Shown piece by piece: positions 33,061 through 45,300 of a stretch of DNA of 64,000 bases (its first letter is position 1; the number at the start of each line of letters is the position of its first letter). The position numbers and the translations under genes are program-made. Below the pieces are notes generated by a model. The model had not been told where the DNA came from. It ran no database searches and saw nothing but the letters and a program-made list of their open reading frames with translations. Source of the DNA: Chelonoidis abingdonii (taxonomy: Eukaryota; Chordata; Testudines; Testudinidae); contig NC_133773.1 of NCBI RefSeq assembly GCF_003597395.2, forward strand, positions 142,293,818 to 142,357,817, read 5' to 3'.

Positions 33061-34230
33061 TCATAGATTCATAGACTCTAGGACTGGAAGGGACCTCGAG
33101 AGGTCATCGAGTCCAGTCCCCTGCCCTCATGGCAGGACCAAATACTGTCTAGACCATCCCTGATAGACATTTATCTAACCTACTCTTAAATATCTCCAGA
33201 GATGGGGATCCACAACTCCCTAGGCAATTTATTCCAGTTTTTAACTACCCTGAGTTAGGAATTTCCTAAGTCCAACCTAAATCTCCCTTGCTGCAGTTTA
33301 AGCCACTGCTTCTTGTTCTATCATTAGAGCTAAGGTGAACAAGTTTTCTCCTCCTCCTGATGACACCCTTTTGATACCTGAAAACTGCTATCATGTCCCT
33401 CTCAGTCTTCTCTTTTCCAAACTAAATAAACCAATTCTTTCAGCCTTCTTCATAGGTCTGTTCTCAAGACCTTTAATCATTCTTGTTGCTCTTCTCTGGA
33501 CCCTCTCCAATTTCTCCACATCTTTCTTGAAATGCGGTGCCCAGAACTGGACAATACTCCAGTTGAGGCCTAACCAGCACAGAGTAGAGCGGAAGAATGA
33601 CTTCTCATGTCTTGTTTACAACACACCTGTTAATGCATCCAGAATCACGTTTGCTTTTTTTGCAACAGTATCACACTGTTGACTCATATTAGCTTGTGGT
33701 CACTATGACTCTAGATCTGCCATACTCCTTCCTAGACAGTCTCTTCCATTTGTATGTGTGAAACGATTGTTCTCCTAAGTGGAGCACTTTGCATTTGTCT
33801 TTATTGAACTTCATTGCCGGTTTACCTCAGACCATTTCTCCAATTTGTCCAGATCATTTTGAATTTTGACCCTGTCCTCCAAAGAAGTTGTAATCCCTCC
33901 CAGTTTGGTATCGTCCGCAAACTTAATAAGCGTACTTTCTATGCCAACATCTAAGTCGTTGATGAAGATATTGAACAGAGCCAGTCCTAAAACAGACCCC
34001 TGCGGAACCCCACTTGTTATACCTTTCCAGCAGGATTGGGAGCCATAACCACTCTCTGAGTACAGTTATCCAGCCATTTATGCACCCACCTTATAGTAGC
34101 CCCATCTAAATTGTATTTGCCTAGTTTATCGATAAGAATATCATGCGAGACCATATCAAATGCCTTACTAAAGTCTAGGTATACCACATCCACCGCTTCT
34201 CCCTTATCCACAAGGCTTGTTATCCTATCT
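33061..34230 (-). mobile_element. CR1 LINE, 1.2 kb 3' part with reverse-transcriptase remnants
   Basis: Minus-strand copy. Its 3' end lies at 33061 ('tcatagattcatagactc', the complement of the CR1 terminal repeat). Moving right it covers the 3' UTR and then the end of the RT coding region. The minus strand encodes LIKFADDTKLG near 33900-33935, carrying the FADD catalytic motif, and VVYLDFSKAFDMVSHDIL near 34138-34190, the RT domain A segment. A deletion joins these out of register near 34020, so it is dead. It is 5'-truncated near 34230. Confidence 0.9.
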
Positions 34231-34284
34231 GGCTTGTGATGCTCACCAGAGTCATAAAATGTAGTAAAAAGATAGAATTCTGAG

Positions 34285-34566
34285 ACCTGGTCTACTGTGG
34301 GAGTGGGGGGAGATCGATCTAACTTACGCGACTTCAGCTACGTTACTTACGAAGCTGAAGTCGACGTACTTAGATTGACTTACTGTGGTGTTGACTGCTG
34401 CCGCTCCCCTGTCGACTCCACCTGCACCTGTCACAGTGGTGGAGTACAGGAGTTGATGGGAGAGCGCTCGGGGATTGATTTATTGCATCTAGATTAGGTG
34501 CGATAAATCGACCCCGGCTGGATCAATCGCTGCCCGCCGATCCAGTGGGTAGTGTAGACATACCTT
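34285..34566. mobile_element. MITE with internal AAGTCGACGTACTTAGAT palindromes
   Basis: The left end 'cctggtctactgtggg' and the right end 'gggtagtgtagacatacc' are inverted. Inside, 'acttcagctacgttact' and 'cgaagctgaagtcgacgta' form an inverted pair, as do the two 'cgataaatcgac'-type blocks. Confidence 0.65.
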
Positions 34567-34570
34567 GAGT

Positions 34571-34650
34571 GTCAGAGGGGTAGCCATGTTAGCTCATGCT
34601 CCAAAATGTCTGTTAGTCTATAAGGTGCCACAGGATTCTTTGCTGCTTTT
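34571..34650. mobile_element. Penelope-like short inverted insertion, 14-bp duplication
   Basis: The 14-bp duplication gacataccttgagt is exact at 34557-34570 and 34651-34664. The 80-bp insert has 21 bp of inverted terminal tail ('gtcagaggggtagccatg') fused to a forward arm ('gctcatgctccaaaatg' to 'tttgctgctttt'). Confidence 0.8.
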
Positions 34651-34664
34651 GACATACCTTGAGT

Positions 34665-35529
34665 AAGCACAGGGCAGCAAGCACATCTTCTGAGTAAGAA
34701 GTTGGCATTTTTACATAGTGACTTTCCTGGTTATAAAAACACTCTAATTTTACCTGATTTATGTGCATTACATTTTTCATTGAGATTGACATTAAAAATT
34801 TTTTGCATTTAATATTTCATAGAATTATTGACCTTAAAGATTATTTTCCCCAAAAGATATATTTCAGTTGGTGAATCGTAAACAATGCTACATGCTCCTG
34901 TCTAGGGGATGACACGATAGAAAATTCACACGTTTTTTGTGTGTTGCAAATGCAGCCATGGATGTAAATTGAATTTCAGCACATTACGCAGAGCACTGGC
35001 AGCTGAACTGTCCGTTAAAGTCAATGGCAGTCTGAATCCAGTTCTTTGCACACCATACTGAAAATGTGCCCGGCAGAGTTTTAAATGTCTGTCTTTTTTC
35101 CAAAATAAATCAGTTTCATTCAAAGACATAAAGCTATTGGATAGTTCACCTGAGTTCTCATTAGATTCCTGTCCAAGGGAACTGCAGAGAATAAAACTGC
35201 TGTTCTCGTGCCATAAAATCAAAGTTTATAGCTTCACTTATAAAAACACAACTTTGGATGAAATATAAAATCCAGTTTTCAAAAGGCAGCGTCCTTGATG
35301 GGGAACACAGTCTGAAGAAATAACCTACTAGCAAGAGAGAGGTTTACAATCTCATGAGGAGCCATCATACTGGCAAGATAAAGCAGGTTGAAAGAGATGC
35401 TGTTGCTTGTGAATTCAATGGTTTTTACTAACACTTAAATTGGTCTATAAAGAGAACAAGACCATGTATGTGGAAATAGAAAAATTACTACAAATTAAGG
35501 CTTGATGCTGTTATTATTTAACATTAAAT
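34665..35529. other. Intron 2, nothing recognised
   Basis: No exon or repeat could be supported. Confidence 0.5.
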
Positions 35530-35605
35530 TCATGCTTGATAAATGTGAAATAATGCATACTGGGGGGAAACACATTTCCACTGTGCATTACTGTGTATTC
35601 TCTGC
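35530..35605 (+). mobile_element. Possible CR1/L3 fragment
   Basis: 'gataaatgtgaaataatgc' followed by 'atactgggggg' resembles the coding end of CR1-clade LINEs (a D-K-C-K-V-M-H-x-G type segment). Short and uncertain. Confidence 0.35.
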
Positions 35606-35879
35606 AACACTCAAATTGGGAGTGACCTGGTTGAACTAAAAGAAGTGACACAAACATGAATCCGTTTTTGATGAGATCAGAACTGGGCCCAAGAGGGGCA
35701 GCAAAAAAGTTTTCTTTTTTTCAACTGTACAGAGAAATTTCGTAGTTTAATTTCCTTTATGTTATCAACCTTATGCAGAAGTTCTGAGTAGGAACTTTAT
35801 TCTTTGTTAATGGGAGTGTGAGAAAATAAAGATGCTCAGTAGAAACCTACTCTGTCCTATCCATCATTAAGGTTTCCTC

Positions 35880-37400
35880 CTACCTCCTCAGAATTAGAGA
35901 TGGGCTTGAACCCTGAAGCAGCAAAGGTCTCTTTTAAAGCATTAACTATTATAACTCTGGGTAGTCGTCTTAGCTATAGAAATATCCAATCCCCCTTTGA
36001 CTCAGACTAAGTTCTTGGCCTCACTGACATCCTGTGGCAGTGAGTTCCACTGTGTAAATATGCTCTATCTGAAAAAAATATTTATTGCCTAGCATTTTTT
36101 GAATGTCCCTTTGATCTTGCGTCATGAGACTGTGGAAGCTACCTTCTTAAGACTCTTCATTATTTTGTATATTTTATTGAGTCTTCAGTTATTCTTCTCT
36201 TTTCTAAGATAATCCATCCCAATCTACTTTTAAAATCTTCATTTGAGAGTTTTTCCATGCCTCTAATAATTCTCATTACCTATCTCTGAAACCCCTCTAA
36301 ATCTGCAATGTCCTTTTTTGAGATACGGTGACCAGTACTGCACACAGTGTGAAAGTGCATCACGGATTTATATAATGGCATTAGAATAGTCTCTGTATTA
36401 TTCTCCATCCCATTCCTTATCCATCCTAACATCTTTCTGGCTTTTTTGATTGCAGTTGTGCATTGAGCAGAGGTCATCACTGACCTGTACATAATGACTC
36501 CTAGGTCCTTTTCCAACACGGACACTATTAATTTAGAATCCTGGAAGGTGTATGAGGAGCTTTTTCCTTCCAATGTGATTACTTTTCATGTGTCAAGATT
36601 GAATTTCATCTGCCATCTTGTTGCCCAGTCACCTGGCTTAGTGAAGGCCCTTTGAAGTTTCTTAAGGCATGTTTACGAGTATCACGCTGCAGCGGCGCAG
36701 TTTGTCTGGTGAAGATGCTCTGTGCCAACAGGAGAGAGCTCTTCTGTTGACTTAGTGCTGGGCACATGAGGACATATATCGGTGTAACTTATGTTGCTCA
36801 GGGGGGTGGGTGACGTAAGTATTGCCAACGTAGGCTGTAGTGTAGACATAGCCTTAGCCTTCTCTGTACTTGACTAACATAGTAGTTGTGTCAGCTACAC
36901 ATTTTTTTCCCTTGCTACTGTCCCCTTTTTTCCAAATGATTTATAAATATATTGAACATTGGATCTAATATGGAACCATTAACCTTCCACCTCCTCCCAC
37001 CTCACCTGTTCCAGGGGGCTGTTAACCTTTTTTCATGATTAAAATTAACCATTCATTCCTTCTCTTTGTTTTCTGCGGTCTAGCCAGCTTTGCTCTGTGA
37101 TAAACTTGACATGTCCCAGCTCAACCCATCCCATGATTACTTACCTTCTTTAGTAGACTTCTCTGAGGGACCTTGTCAAAGGCTTTTAGGAACTTTTAGT
37201 AAATTATTTCAATTGGTTCTCTTTAATCCACCACATTCCCGACACGTTCAAAGAATTCCAGTAAGTTAATGAGACATTATTTCCCTCTGCAGAAACCATG
37301 CTAGTTAAACCCTATCATATCATGATGATCTCTCAGGAATAGTTTAGCAGATTCCCAGAAAGTGAAATTGCCCTGATCATCTCTCTCGTTTTGTGGATGG
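35880..37400 (-). mobile_element. Old CR1/L3-like LINE, minus strand, split by a MITE
   Basis: On the minus strand, 36573-36280 encodes VLEKDLGVIMYRS, then an SAQC...AIKKARKMLGWI stretch and LMPLYKSVM. This matches the region after the RT domain in CR1/L3-clade LINEs (EKDLGV, SxQC, A..KA...LG.I, LYK..VRP). Moving right, the sequence continues with degenerate RT phrases such as 'ttgtcaaaggcttttagg' near 37173. The reading is interrupted by a MITE at 36665-36853. It is more diverged than the CR1 copy at 33061. Confidence 0.65.
36665..36853. mobile_element. MITE with TTA duplication inside the L3-like LINE
   Basis: The ends 'aggcatgtttac' and 'gtgtagacatagcc' are inverted. TTA flanks the element at 36662-36664 and 36854-36856. 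'atcggtgtaacttatgttg' (36779-36797) is the usual interior of this family. Confidence 0.7.
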
Positions 37401-38185
37401 AATTACTGGAGTATACTGAAGCTCCCATGAACCCTCTGCAGCACATCATGGAGCAACATTAACTCTTTTCTCTTGGTTAATCTCTTTCTCAGTAAAACAG
37501 ATATTAATATCTAGGATCACATAAAGAACCCTGAAGCATGTACAATCTGCTATGTTTGTCTACGCAGTTGTTGCACTATTGGTGTCTGACTCACTGCTCT
37601 GAAATATTTAGACTGTAAATACAAAAAGCCATTCTGTTCTGTTTTATACTCTAAATGGGGAATGAAATCTAGAAATGGCTGGAAAAGTAAAAGATAGAAC
37701 ATAGCCATATGTAGAGAGCCCTTTCCTGCTGACAGATGGCTACATCTTTTGGGCCTGGAGTTCTTCTCAAGGAACAAAAGGATTGTTGTTTGTCTTGGAG
37801 GAGCCCAGTATCAGAGGAAAGAAATGGATTAATGAGCTTTCTAATGAGAACTGTGAAGATTATTATTAATTCCACAGCAGTTTCAGATGGATATTTTCCA
37901 TTTTCTTTTCTAAACTGTATTGTATTGCTAGACAGTTGCAGCATTCCCGCCCAGAGGTGGCTGTATTTTGATGTTCAGCAAAGTGACTCATCTGCATGGG
38001 AAAGCCAGATGGAACTGCATCATGAATGAGGTTGACCCATAGTTTTGTATAGTCCATTGGTAAAGTTTATGAAGAGTTTGGGGCATTGTTAGAATGAAAG
38101 GTGCTATGAAGATGATTATTGCAGCGTTGACATTTAAGCATTACAAAATTAGAAGATTAAATCTGACTCTGATGTAGGTTCTTAA
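37401..38185. other. Intron 2, nothing recognised
   Basis: Opposed open frames at 37669-38029 overlap and show no domain. No repeat was assigned. Confidence 0.5.
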
Positions 38186-38398
38186 TATTTATTGAGTGCC
38201 TTGTATTTTTGAGGGCCTCAGATGTTAACTCATCCTCACCGTGAGGTAGGTAATCGGTATTACATTATGATATAATTACATTTAAAATGAGTAAACTGTG
38301 ATGGAAAGCAAGTGGCAGAGCTGGGATTAGAACTCAGGTTTTCCACATTCTGCATGTCTCTGTTCAAGTCCACTAGGCCATGCTGCCTTGTGCTGATC
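38186..38398 (+). mobile_element. MIR SINE
   Basis: 'gtggcagagctgggattag' then 'aactcaggttttccacatt' and 'tccactaggccatgctgcc' follow the MIR core and 3' part in order. The 5' half is weaker. Confidence 0.7.
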
Positions 38399-38579
38399 TA
38401 CCCAAAATCTACTAATTTTAAATACTTTTAATGCATCTGTCACACTGAAACCTAGGCTTCAACCCTTAATTAACATTGCACATGCAAGGGCGAAAGGAAA
38501 TGCAGGCCTGTTATTTACCAGACTGCACGTGGCAACAGACTATATAGGTAAGGGATGCAAGGAGAGTATGGGTCACGAT

Positions 38580-39250
38580 GCAAACTGCAGACACACACAC
38601 ACAACTAAAATTAATCAATTTAAAGTTTTATTGGGGATAGTTACAAGGGGTAAGGGAGCAGCGTATGATTAGCTAATAGGGTTAATAAAACTTAAAACAC
38701 ACAATGACTAAAATATCTACTAACATATATAAACAAAGAATGCCAGCATTAGTAGTACTGATACTTACAAATACAAACCAACGCATACAACCGCAAACGT
38801 AGACTCTGTTTGAAACATGAGCTGAGAGAGAGGCTTCGAGTGATCAGGCTCGGTTACGGTGTACACAGGAACACAGGAAGTTCGTTTTTCTTTCCTGCCT
38901 GCACATGGCAGGGCGACCTAAAGTACCCACTATGACATCACAGAAGTGTCATAGGGGACGGAGCCCAAAACCTGTGTGTGTTCGTTTCTGATTGGCACAA
39001 GCAAAGTTTACACCAAGTAGGGGAGCAGGTGCCTAAAAGTCTGGCTTCAGTGAGGTGATGCGTATTGTTTTAGAATGCGTTCAACACTGAATGACAAAAG
39101 AAGAGGCCAGGGCAATACCGGTATGGGCAAGTTCTACAGGATGCAGACAGGAACTCATCTTAACACACATAAGCCTTAAAGACAAAGGAATTCTTATATG
39201 CTAATCCATGTGACTTCTGACTTTCTGACAAAATAATTTTCCCGGCAACA
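38580..39250 (-). mobile_element. Possible minus-strand LTR
   Basis: On the minus strand CCCCAATAAAACTTTAAATT lies at 38635-38616, a typical LTR polyadenylation context. A direct 'atgacatcacagaagtgtc' block lies at 38932-38950. Neither TG...CA ends nor a duplication were found. Confidence 0.3.
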
Positions 39251-40159
39251 AATTTCAAACTTTCCTAATAAGCAGAAAACATTGCACTGCTGAGGTCAGG
39301 CCCAGCTATTCTTGTAGTTGAGACTATGTGAAACCTCTTGGTGGGTGACATGCCTATTTTCTGAAAAGTGTGAGATTAAAATGATTGGAATAATACTTTA
39401 AATTGCTATGTAATTAAGCCCCATCAGAGGAAGCAATGGGGATCGGCAGATATTTTTATAAGCCTAATTTATTCCATGTGACATTAACCTAGACAGACTG
39501 TTAACACACTGCAGGAGAGGCCCTTCATTTAAGAAAGCTTATAATAAAGCAAAAGTTAAATAAGAATTAAGAGTCAAGTTGCATTCAGAAAGGCCATGTT
39601 TTATCTGTCTTCCCTTATGCTCTGTCTGAATAAAGAAGCTGTGTCTCTCCCTCTATCAGTATTAAGGGCTCAACCCTGCATGATTCTGAGAATCCTCACC
39701 CCCATACTTAAGTCCAAAGTGGGATCATGATCACATATATGAACAATACCTTCTTACTCGGCAGATTTGTTGTCTGTGTTTATTCACTGTCACGTCTGCT
39801 GGTTTATGCTGGCAAAAAGTTTCTGGTTCCTGTTATCTTTCACTGGAGATTGAATACAGTAGAGTAGGCTGGATTCTAGTCTGCCCTGCGTATCATCAGC
39901 AGAATCGCCAGCTATAACAATTTCTGATTTTTATCAGTGATTGCATAAGTGGCAGAAAGAGGATCTGGAAATCCAGCTCTGCTAGGTTGAGTTTGTGGTG
40001 CTGTCAGGTAGAAGAACCACCTTTTTGTACTCTTAGCAGATCAGATCTGAACCCTGCTGTGCAGTATGTCAGCACAGGACGCGTACTCCACTTCAGATCA
40101 GGCATTGTGCTGTTGAAGTGGGATGTAAGTGGTGCCTGCTGCTTGTGTTGGTTCTCTGC
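39251..40159. other. Intron 2, nothing recognised
   Basis: No exon or repeat could be supported. Confidence 0.5.
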
Positions 40160-40392
40160 ACAGAGGTGAAATTCACCGACTCTTTATTAGAAATGCTGCA
40201 GTGGCACAGTTCCAGTTGTGCCACTGTAGCGCTTCAGTGTAGACAATTACTACTGCGATGGGAGGGGTTCTCCTTTTGTTGTAGTTATGATTTGCCTTTC
40301 TGAGAGGCAGTAGCTAGGTCAACAGCGGAATTCTTCAGTCAACCTAACACTGGCTACAATGACTGGCTTAACTATGTCACTCAGGGCTAGAG
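40160..40392. mobile_element. MITE fragment with CACTGTAGCGCTTCAGTGTAG block
   Basis: The interior phrases 'agaaatgctgcagtggcac', 'gtagcgcttcagtgtagac' and 'gaggcagtagctaggtcaa' occur in family order, but neither terminus is clear. Confidence 0.5.
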
Positions 40393-40564
40393 TTTGCCCA
40401 CCCCACGGGCTTTAGTTTGCTCACACCTGATTTATATATTGACAGTAGTTGCCATTTAAATATGCCTGCATGGTTTTCTGGAGGGGAACGCATACTGAGC
40501 ATGATGCTGGGCAGCACCTTACCACAGTGTCCTCTTTCTGTATCATTGGATGGATAAAATAAGG

Positions 40565-41152
40565 GAATCTTGAGTAGGAGTAGAGAGGTTATTTTATCTC
40601 TGTATTTGGCACTGGTGCCATTGCTGCTGGAACACTGTGTCCAGTTCTGGTGCCCACAATTTAAGAAGAATGTTGATAAATTGGAGAGGGTTCAGAGAAG
40701 AGTCACGAGAATGATTAAAGGATTAGAAACACGCCGGATAGTGATAGAGTTAAGGAGCTCAATCGATTTAGTTTAACAAAGAGTAGGTTAAGGGATGACT
40801 TGATCACAGTCTATAAGTACCTACATAGGGAACAAATATTTTAATAATGGGCTTTTCAGTCTAGCAGAAAAAGATAAAACATGTTCCAGTAGCTGGAAGT
40901 TGAAGCTCAACAAATTTGGACTAGAAATAAAACATGCATTTTTAACAGGGAGGGTAATTAACCATTGGAACAATTTACTGAGGATTGAGGTGGATTCTCC
41001 ATCACTGACAATTTTTAAATCAAGATTGAATGTTTCACACTCTAAAAGATATGCTCTAGGAATTATTTTGGGGAAGTTCTATGGCCTGTGTTATACAGGA
41101 GGTCAGACTAGATGATCAGGATGGGCCTTTCTGTCCTTGGAATCTATGACCC
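40565..41152 (+). mobile_element. CR1 LINE 3' region
   Basis: The + strand encodes remnants of the RT end (LEHCVQFWCPQFKKNVDKLE near 40635-40695, a CR1 hallmark). This is followed by the 3' UTR with 'caggaggtcagactagatg' and a 'ggaatctatgac' end near 41150. A frameshift and stop codons are present. Confidence 0.85.
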
Positions 41153-41667
41153 ATAAAACTGGGTCCCTGACCACCTTCAAAAATCCCATGATAAGTTCTG
41201 CTGTCAGTTACACCAGTGTAAATCTGGAGTTGCTCCACTGACACATAAGTGCCTTCCAAAGGCATTTTTTAAAAGAGCGACTTCAAAAGAAGACATTCTT
41301 AGTCATGATCCATTACTCTTCACTAGGGCAGGAGAACCCTCTGCATCCTGTAGGGCCAAATCCTACTGCAAAACCCCAGTGGGCTTCAATGGATCAGGAG
41401 GTGACCACAAGTGTCTTTATGTAATAATATTCAGCATGATGAAAAAACTGAGCAGCTGTTCAGAGGTGTTTGCCTCATAAAAAGCTAACAAAAAGGGTGT
41501 TGTGCCTCTGACAACTGAATTCACTGCAAATGTTTTTTTTCAGGATTTTAATCCTTCACTGGTCCATTTACTTGCCACTAAGTTAACATGAGCAAATGAT
41601 TCATGAACATGCTTTCTATAAAGTCAGCATGAAGTTCAGTGAAGCAAACTTCTTTTTGTGAGGTCAA
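41153..41667. other. Intron 2, nothing recognised
   Basis: No exon or repeat could be supported. Confidence 0.5.
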
Positions 41668-42390
41668 AACCATTGCTTGATCAGGAAGAACATGACCTAT
41701 GAGGGAAATTGAACAAATTGGGTTTGTTTAGTCTGGAAAAGAGAGAACTGAGAGGGCACACAACAGTTTTCAAGTACATAAAAGATTACAAGGAGGAGTG
41801 AGAAAAATTATTCTCCTTAACTTCTGAGGATAGGACAAGAAGTAATGGGTTTAAATTGCAGCAAGGGTGGCTGAGGTTGGACATTAGGAAAAACTTAAGC
41901 ACTGGAATAAATTGCTCAAGGATGTTGTAGAATGTCCATCATTGGAGATTTTTAAGAGCAGGTTAGACAAACACCTGCCAGGGATGATCTAGATCGGTGG
42001 TTCCCAACCTTTTTGGCTGGCGGGCGCCAGCCAAAGGACCACTGTGGTGGTGGAGCACCCACCAAAATGCTGCCGAATTTTGGCGGCATTTCGGCGGTGA
42101 CGCCTCTCGGTGACGTTGCTTGCTGTTGACAAGCGACATCATTGAGAGGCGTCCCCGCTGAAATTCGGGAGTAACGCCTCTCGATGACATCACTTGTCGA
42201 CAGCAAGTGGCGTCATCGAGAGGCATCTCTGACAAAATGCCGCTGCGGCATTTCGGCAAGTGCTCTCCCGGTGGCCAGGACGCACCGCATTGGGATCCCC
42301 TGGTCTAGATAATACTTAGACCTGCCATGAGTGAAGAGAACTGGACTAGATGGTGACTTGAGGTCCCTTCCAATCCTATGATTCTATGAC
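41668..42390 (+). mobile_element. CR1 LINE 3' end split by a hAT MITE
   Basis: The typical phrases 'tttgtttagtctggaaaag', 'tgcagcaagggtggctgag' and 'attaggaaaaact' occur before 41995. After 42303 the tail resumes with 'gaggtcccttccaatccta' and ends 'tgattctatgac' at 42390. Confidence 0.85.
41995..42302. mobile_element. hAT MITE with paired internal palindromes, 8-bp duplication
   Basis: The ends CGGTGGTTCCCAACC and, on the minus strand, CAGGGGATCCCAATG are inverted. The flanks atctagat (41987-41994) and gtctagat (42303-42310) differ at one base. Inside are two related palindromes built from GCCTCTCG(G/A)TGACGT and its complement, at about 42101-42152 and 42175-42224. Confidence 0.9.
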
Positions 42391-45300
42391 TCTTGAGTCT
42401 AATTAGCTCTGTCATTAAATGCTGGAAAGACATAGGTCAAAAAGCATCTAGAACCCTTTAAGCAGAGTCCACACCCTTCCAATTCTGTGATTCAGTGAAA
42501 AGGTACCAGTTTGATAATCCTGCAGTCTTCTGAGTATCCTCAGAATAGATATCACACAGACAGTGTCAATGCGCTTGGTCCCTGGCATACCCTGCTGCCA
42601 CTGTTTCTCAACCTGGATCTGGTGGTACTACCTCTAGTTCAGATTCCATGACCCATTGAGCCCTCAACCTTTCTGCTGAGACAGACATCAAGAAAGTCCA
42701 TTTGTAAGGTGGACATTTGCCAGCTAGAAATTGGATGAAGACTGCCAAACAGCCTTCAGTCACTATTGGACTGTAGTGAATCTGAACCAGGCACCTGAAG
42801 GCTCCATATCCTATGATCAATCCCCTGAGCTGTTCAATCGCCAGTGAATCATTCTAGTGGAGCAGTAGCCCCACTATAGTTACGGATGAGGCTAGCTTAA
42901 TGTTTAATACCTGATTTTTCTAAGTTGTGTAAAATCCACGTTTGATTGGATTGTCATGAAAATTGCAGTGCCTTCTGGACATCCATGGTAGACTTACTGG
43001 TCCATATTTGAGTCACTTGAACACGGAGCTCTCTAGATATGGCCCCTTCCCCTATCGTTTTGATATTACAACTTTTTTTTTTTTGCACACAACTGAGGAT
43101 CAATTTAGGGAATAATCCACCCCAAACTGATATAACCTACTCAAGATTGATCTCAGCACTCACTGCCCCTCTGAGAAATCAATATGTTAAAAGTTATACA
43201 GGTTAAAAGTTATCTCTACAATGTGGCTCAATCCAAGCTGACGAGCCACAGAAAGTAAATTTGCGTATTTGCAGCAGGTCTGGGGCTCTGTTACAAGCCA
43301 GTGTATTCAGGCAGACAAATAATTGGATAGCTGTGGTTATTGAACCTGAGCAGCAGCCATATGCTGAGGGTTAAGAGTCCTGATTTCCACAGCTTTCTGA
43401 GAATTTGTGTGGTGCACACTGAGTGCTCTCTGCCTCCATTCCGTGGGTGCTTCTTCTTGAAGCTTTGCTCTGAGAGCACAGGTTCTGGTTTAAGAGGTGA
43501 TATTTCAAAGTTACCTAAAATCCACATGGAGACTCAGATTTTACTTTACAGATTTAGAAGTACAGCACTGTCAAGGAAAATAGCTTAAATTAAATAGAAG
43601 GAAAACAAAAGACTCCAGTAAGCATCTGCAGTCATAGCAAACTTCAAATGATATTTCCTCCCACAAACTGCTATAGAAAAATAAAGCAGTACACAATAAA
43701 CTTTCAGAGTGATCCTCTGAACCAACAGACAGAATTTTTGCAGGCCTTTTTTACCATTCAGAAAATGGAAATCCTGGTGCAACCTGAACTGTGGTGGCAT
43801 CATCCCACCATAATAATGCTTTGCCATCGTAGGGTCAGAGGAATGATTAGTCGTGCAAATTGTGTCATTGGACTGATGTGTACCGCAATTCTGTATTTCC
43901 TGGGTTTTGAAGGTTTAAAGAACAGGTGCTCTCGGCATTCTGGAATTACATGAGGCATTGCTGGTTAATCTTAACTCTGTATTGGAAAGTTTTGGGAAAG
44001 TTAATATTTTTTTAAAACAAACTGAACAGTCTAAACGAAGTACCTTTCATATTCTTAGTCTGATCACTATGGTTTACATTTTTGTTTGTTAGAGGACACT
44101 CATAAATTCTTTTTAAGCATTTTTGTAATCTTCCACAACCCTCAGCTGTTTTGTTTGGAAGCTCTTTCCTTTCATAAAGCCTTATTTATTTTTTGCCTGC
44201 TGAGCCAAAAGGAGACATTTAAGGAGACTGCAAGTTTATAAGCAAAAATTGGGCTTTTTTGTTTCTGTTTGTTACTGTACTAAACAAGATGAGATCCAGC
44301 CAGGGTTGTTATAGTAACTACTAAGATTCCCTCTAGAGAAAAGGAAAAAAAATAGAACACAGATCCATTCATTTATTTACTTTAGACTTTCATTCAAAGT
44401 TACATGCTGTTCTGTGTAGATAATTTGCAAGGCACATAGTATAGGTAATTTCAGTGGAAAACCCTGCCCCTCAAACCCCTATACTAATAATGAGCATGAA
44501 TGGTTCTCCAGTATTTTGAGCTGGCAATACTGGTTTATTGTGGAGCTTTGTAGGGAAAATTGGTTATTTTCCCTGGATCCTTTATTTATTATTCATTCAG
44601 TTGTCATTGACTTTTCACCTCTGGATCCTGCATTGCCATATCAGATTCTCCTATTCTTTGGTTTCATTTTAATATTCCCTTCCTTTATGAGTATCAGAAT
44701 TGTGTTGTCTGGGGGTGGGGATGAATTGGAAAAAAAATCAATTTTTATCATGGCAAAAAATGCAAAAGTCATAATTTTATCTTAGTTGCTATCTCCTCCC
44801 TTCGTTCTCAAAAGGGGCTGCATATATTTTCATGTACACGAGGTACCTTTTTATCTTAAAAAAAATATTAAACTCATTCAGGTAGGATAAACTCTTACTA
44901 TGCACATGATATTGATAAAATTCTTATACTTGGTGGTGTTTTGATAGAGTTTGTTATAAATCCTAAATTATAGGGTTTTATAACTTTCCTGTCATTTCTA
45001 AACACTTTATATAAAAGGAGGAATGCTCCACTGAAGCGCTATCTACTGGAAGGATTAGGAAGATGGCACTTCCTCATTTTTTCCGTTTAGGAAGATTACT
45101 CTGAGAACCATAAGGGCTAAAAAACTAACTTTTCTTGTTGTTTATTTAAGCAAAAATACAAATAATTCTGTGCAGTCCTTTTTTTATTTGTAAAAATTGT
45201 GGGATCTGTGACTGGCATTGACCACAGGACATATGACTAGCCGTACTTGTAAGCATTGAAGGTGCCCGTTGTTGTCATATCTAGACACGATTATGTGTAT

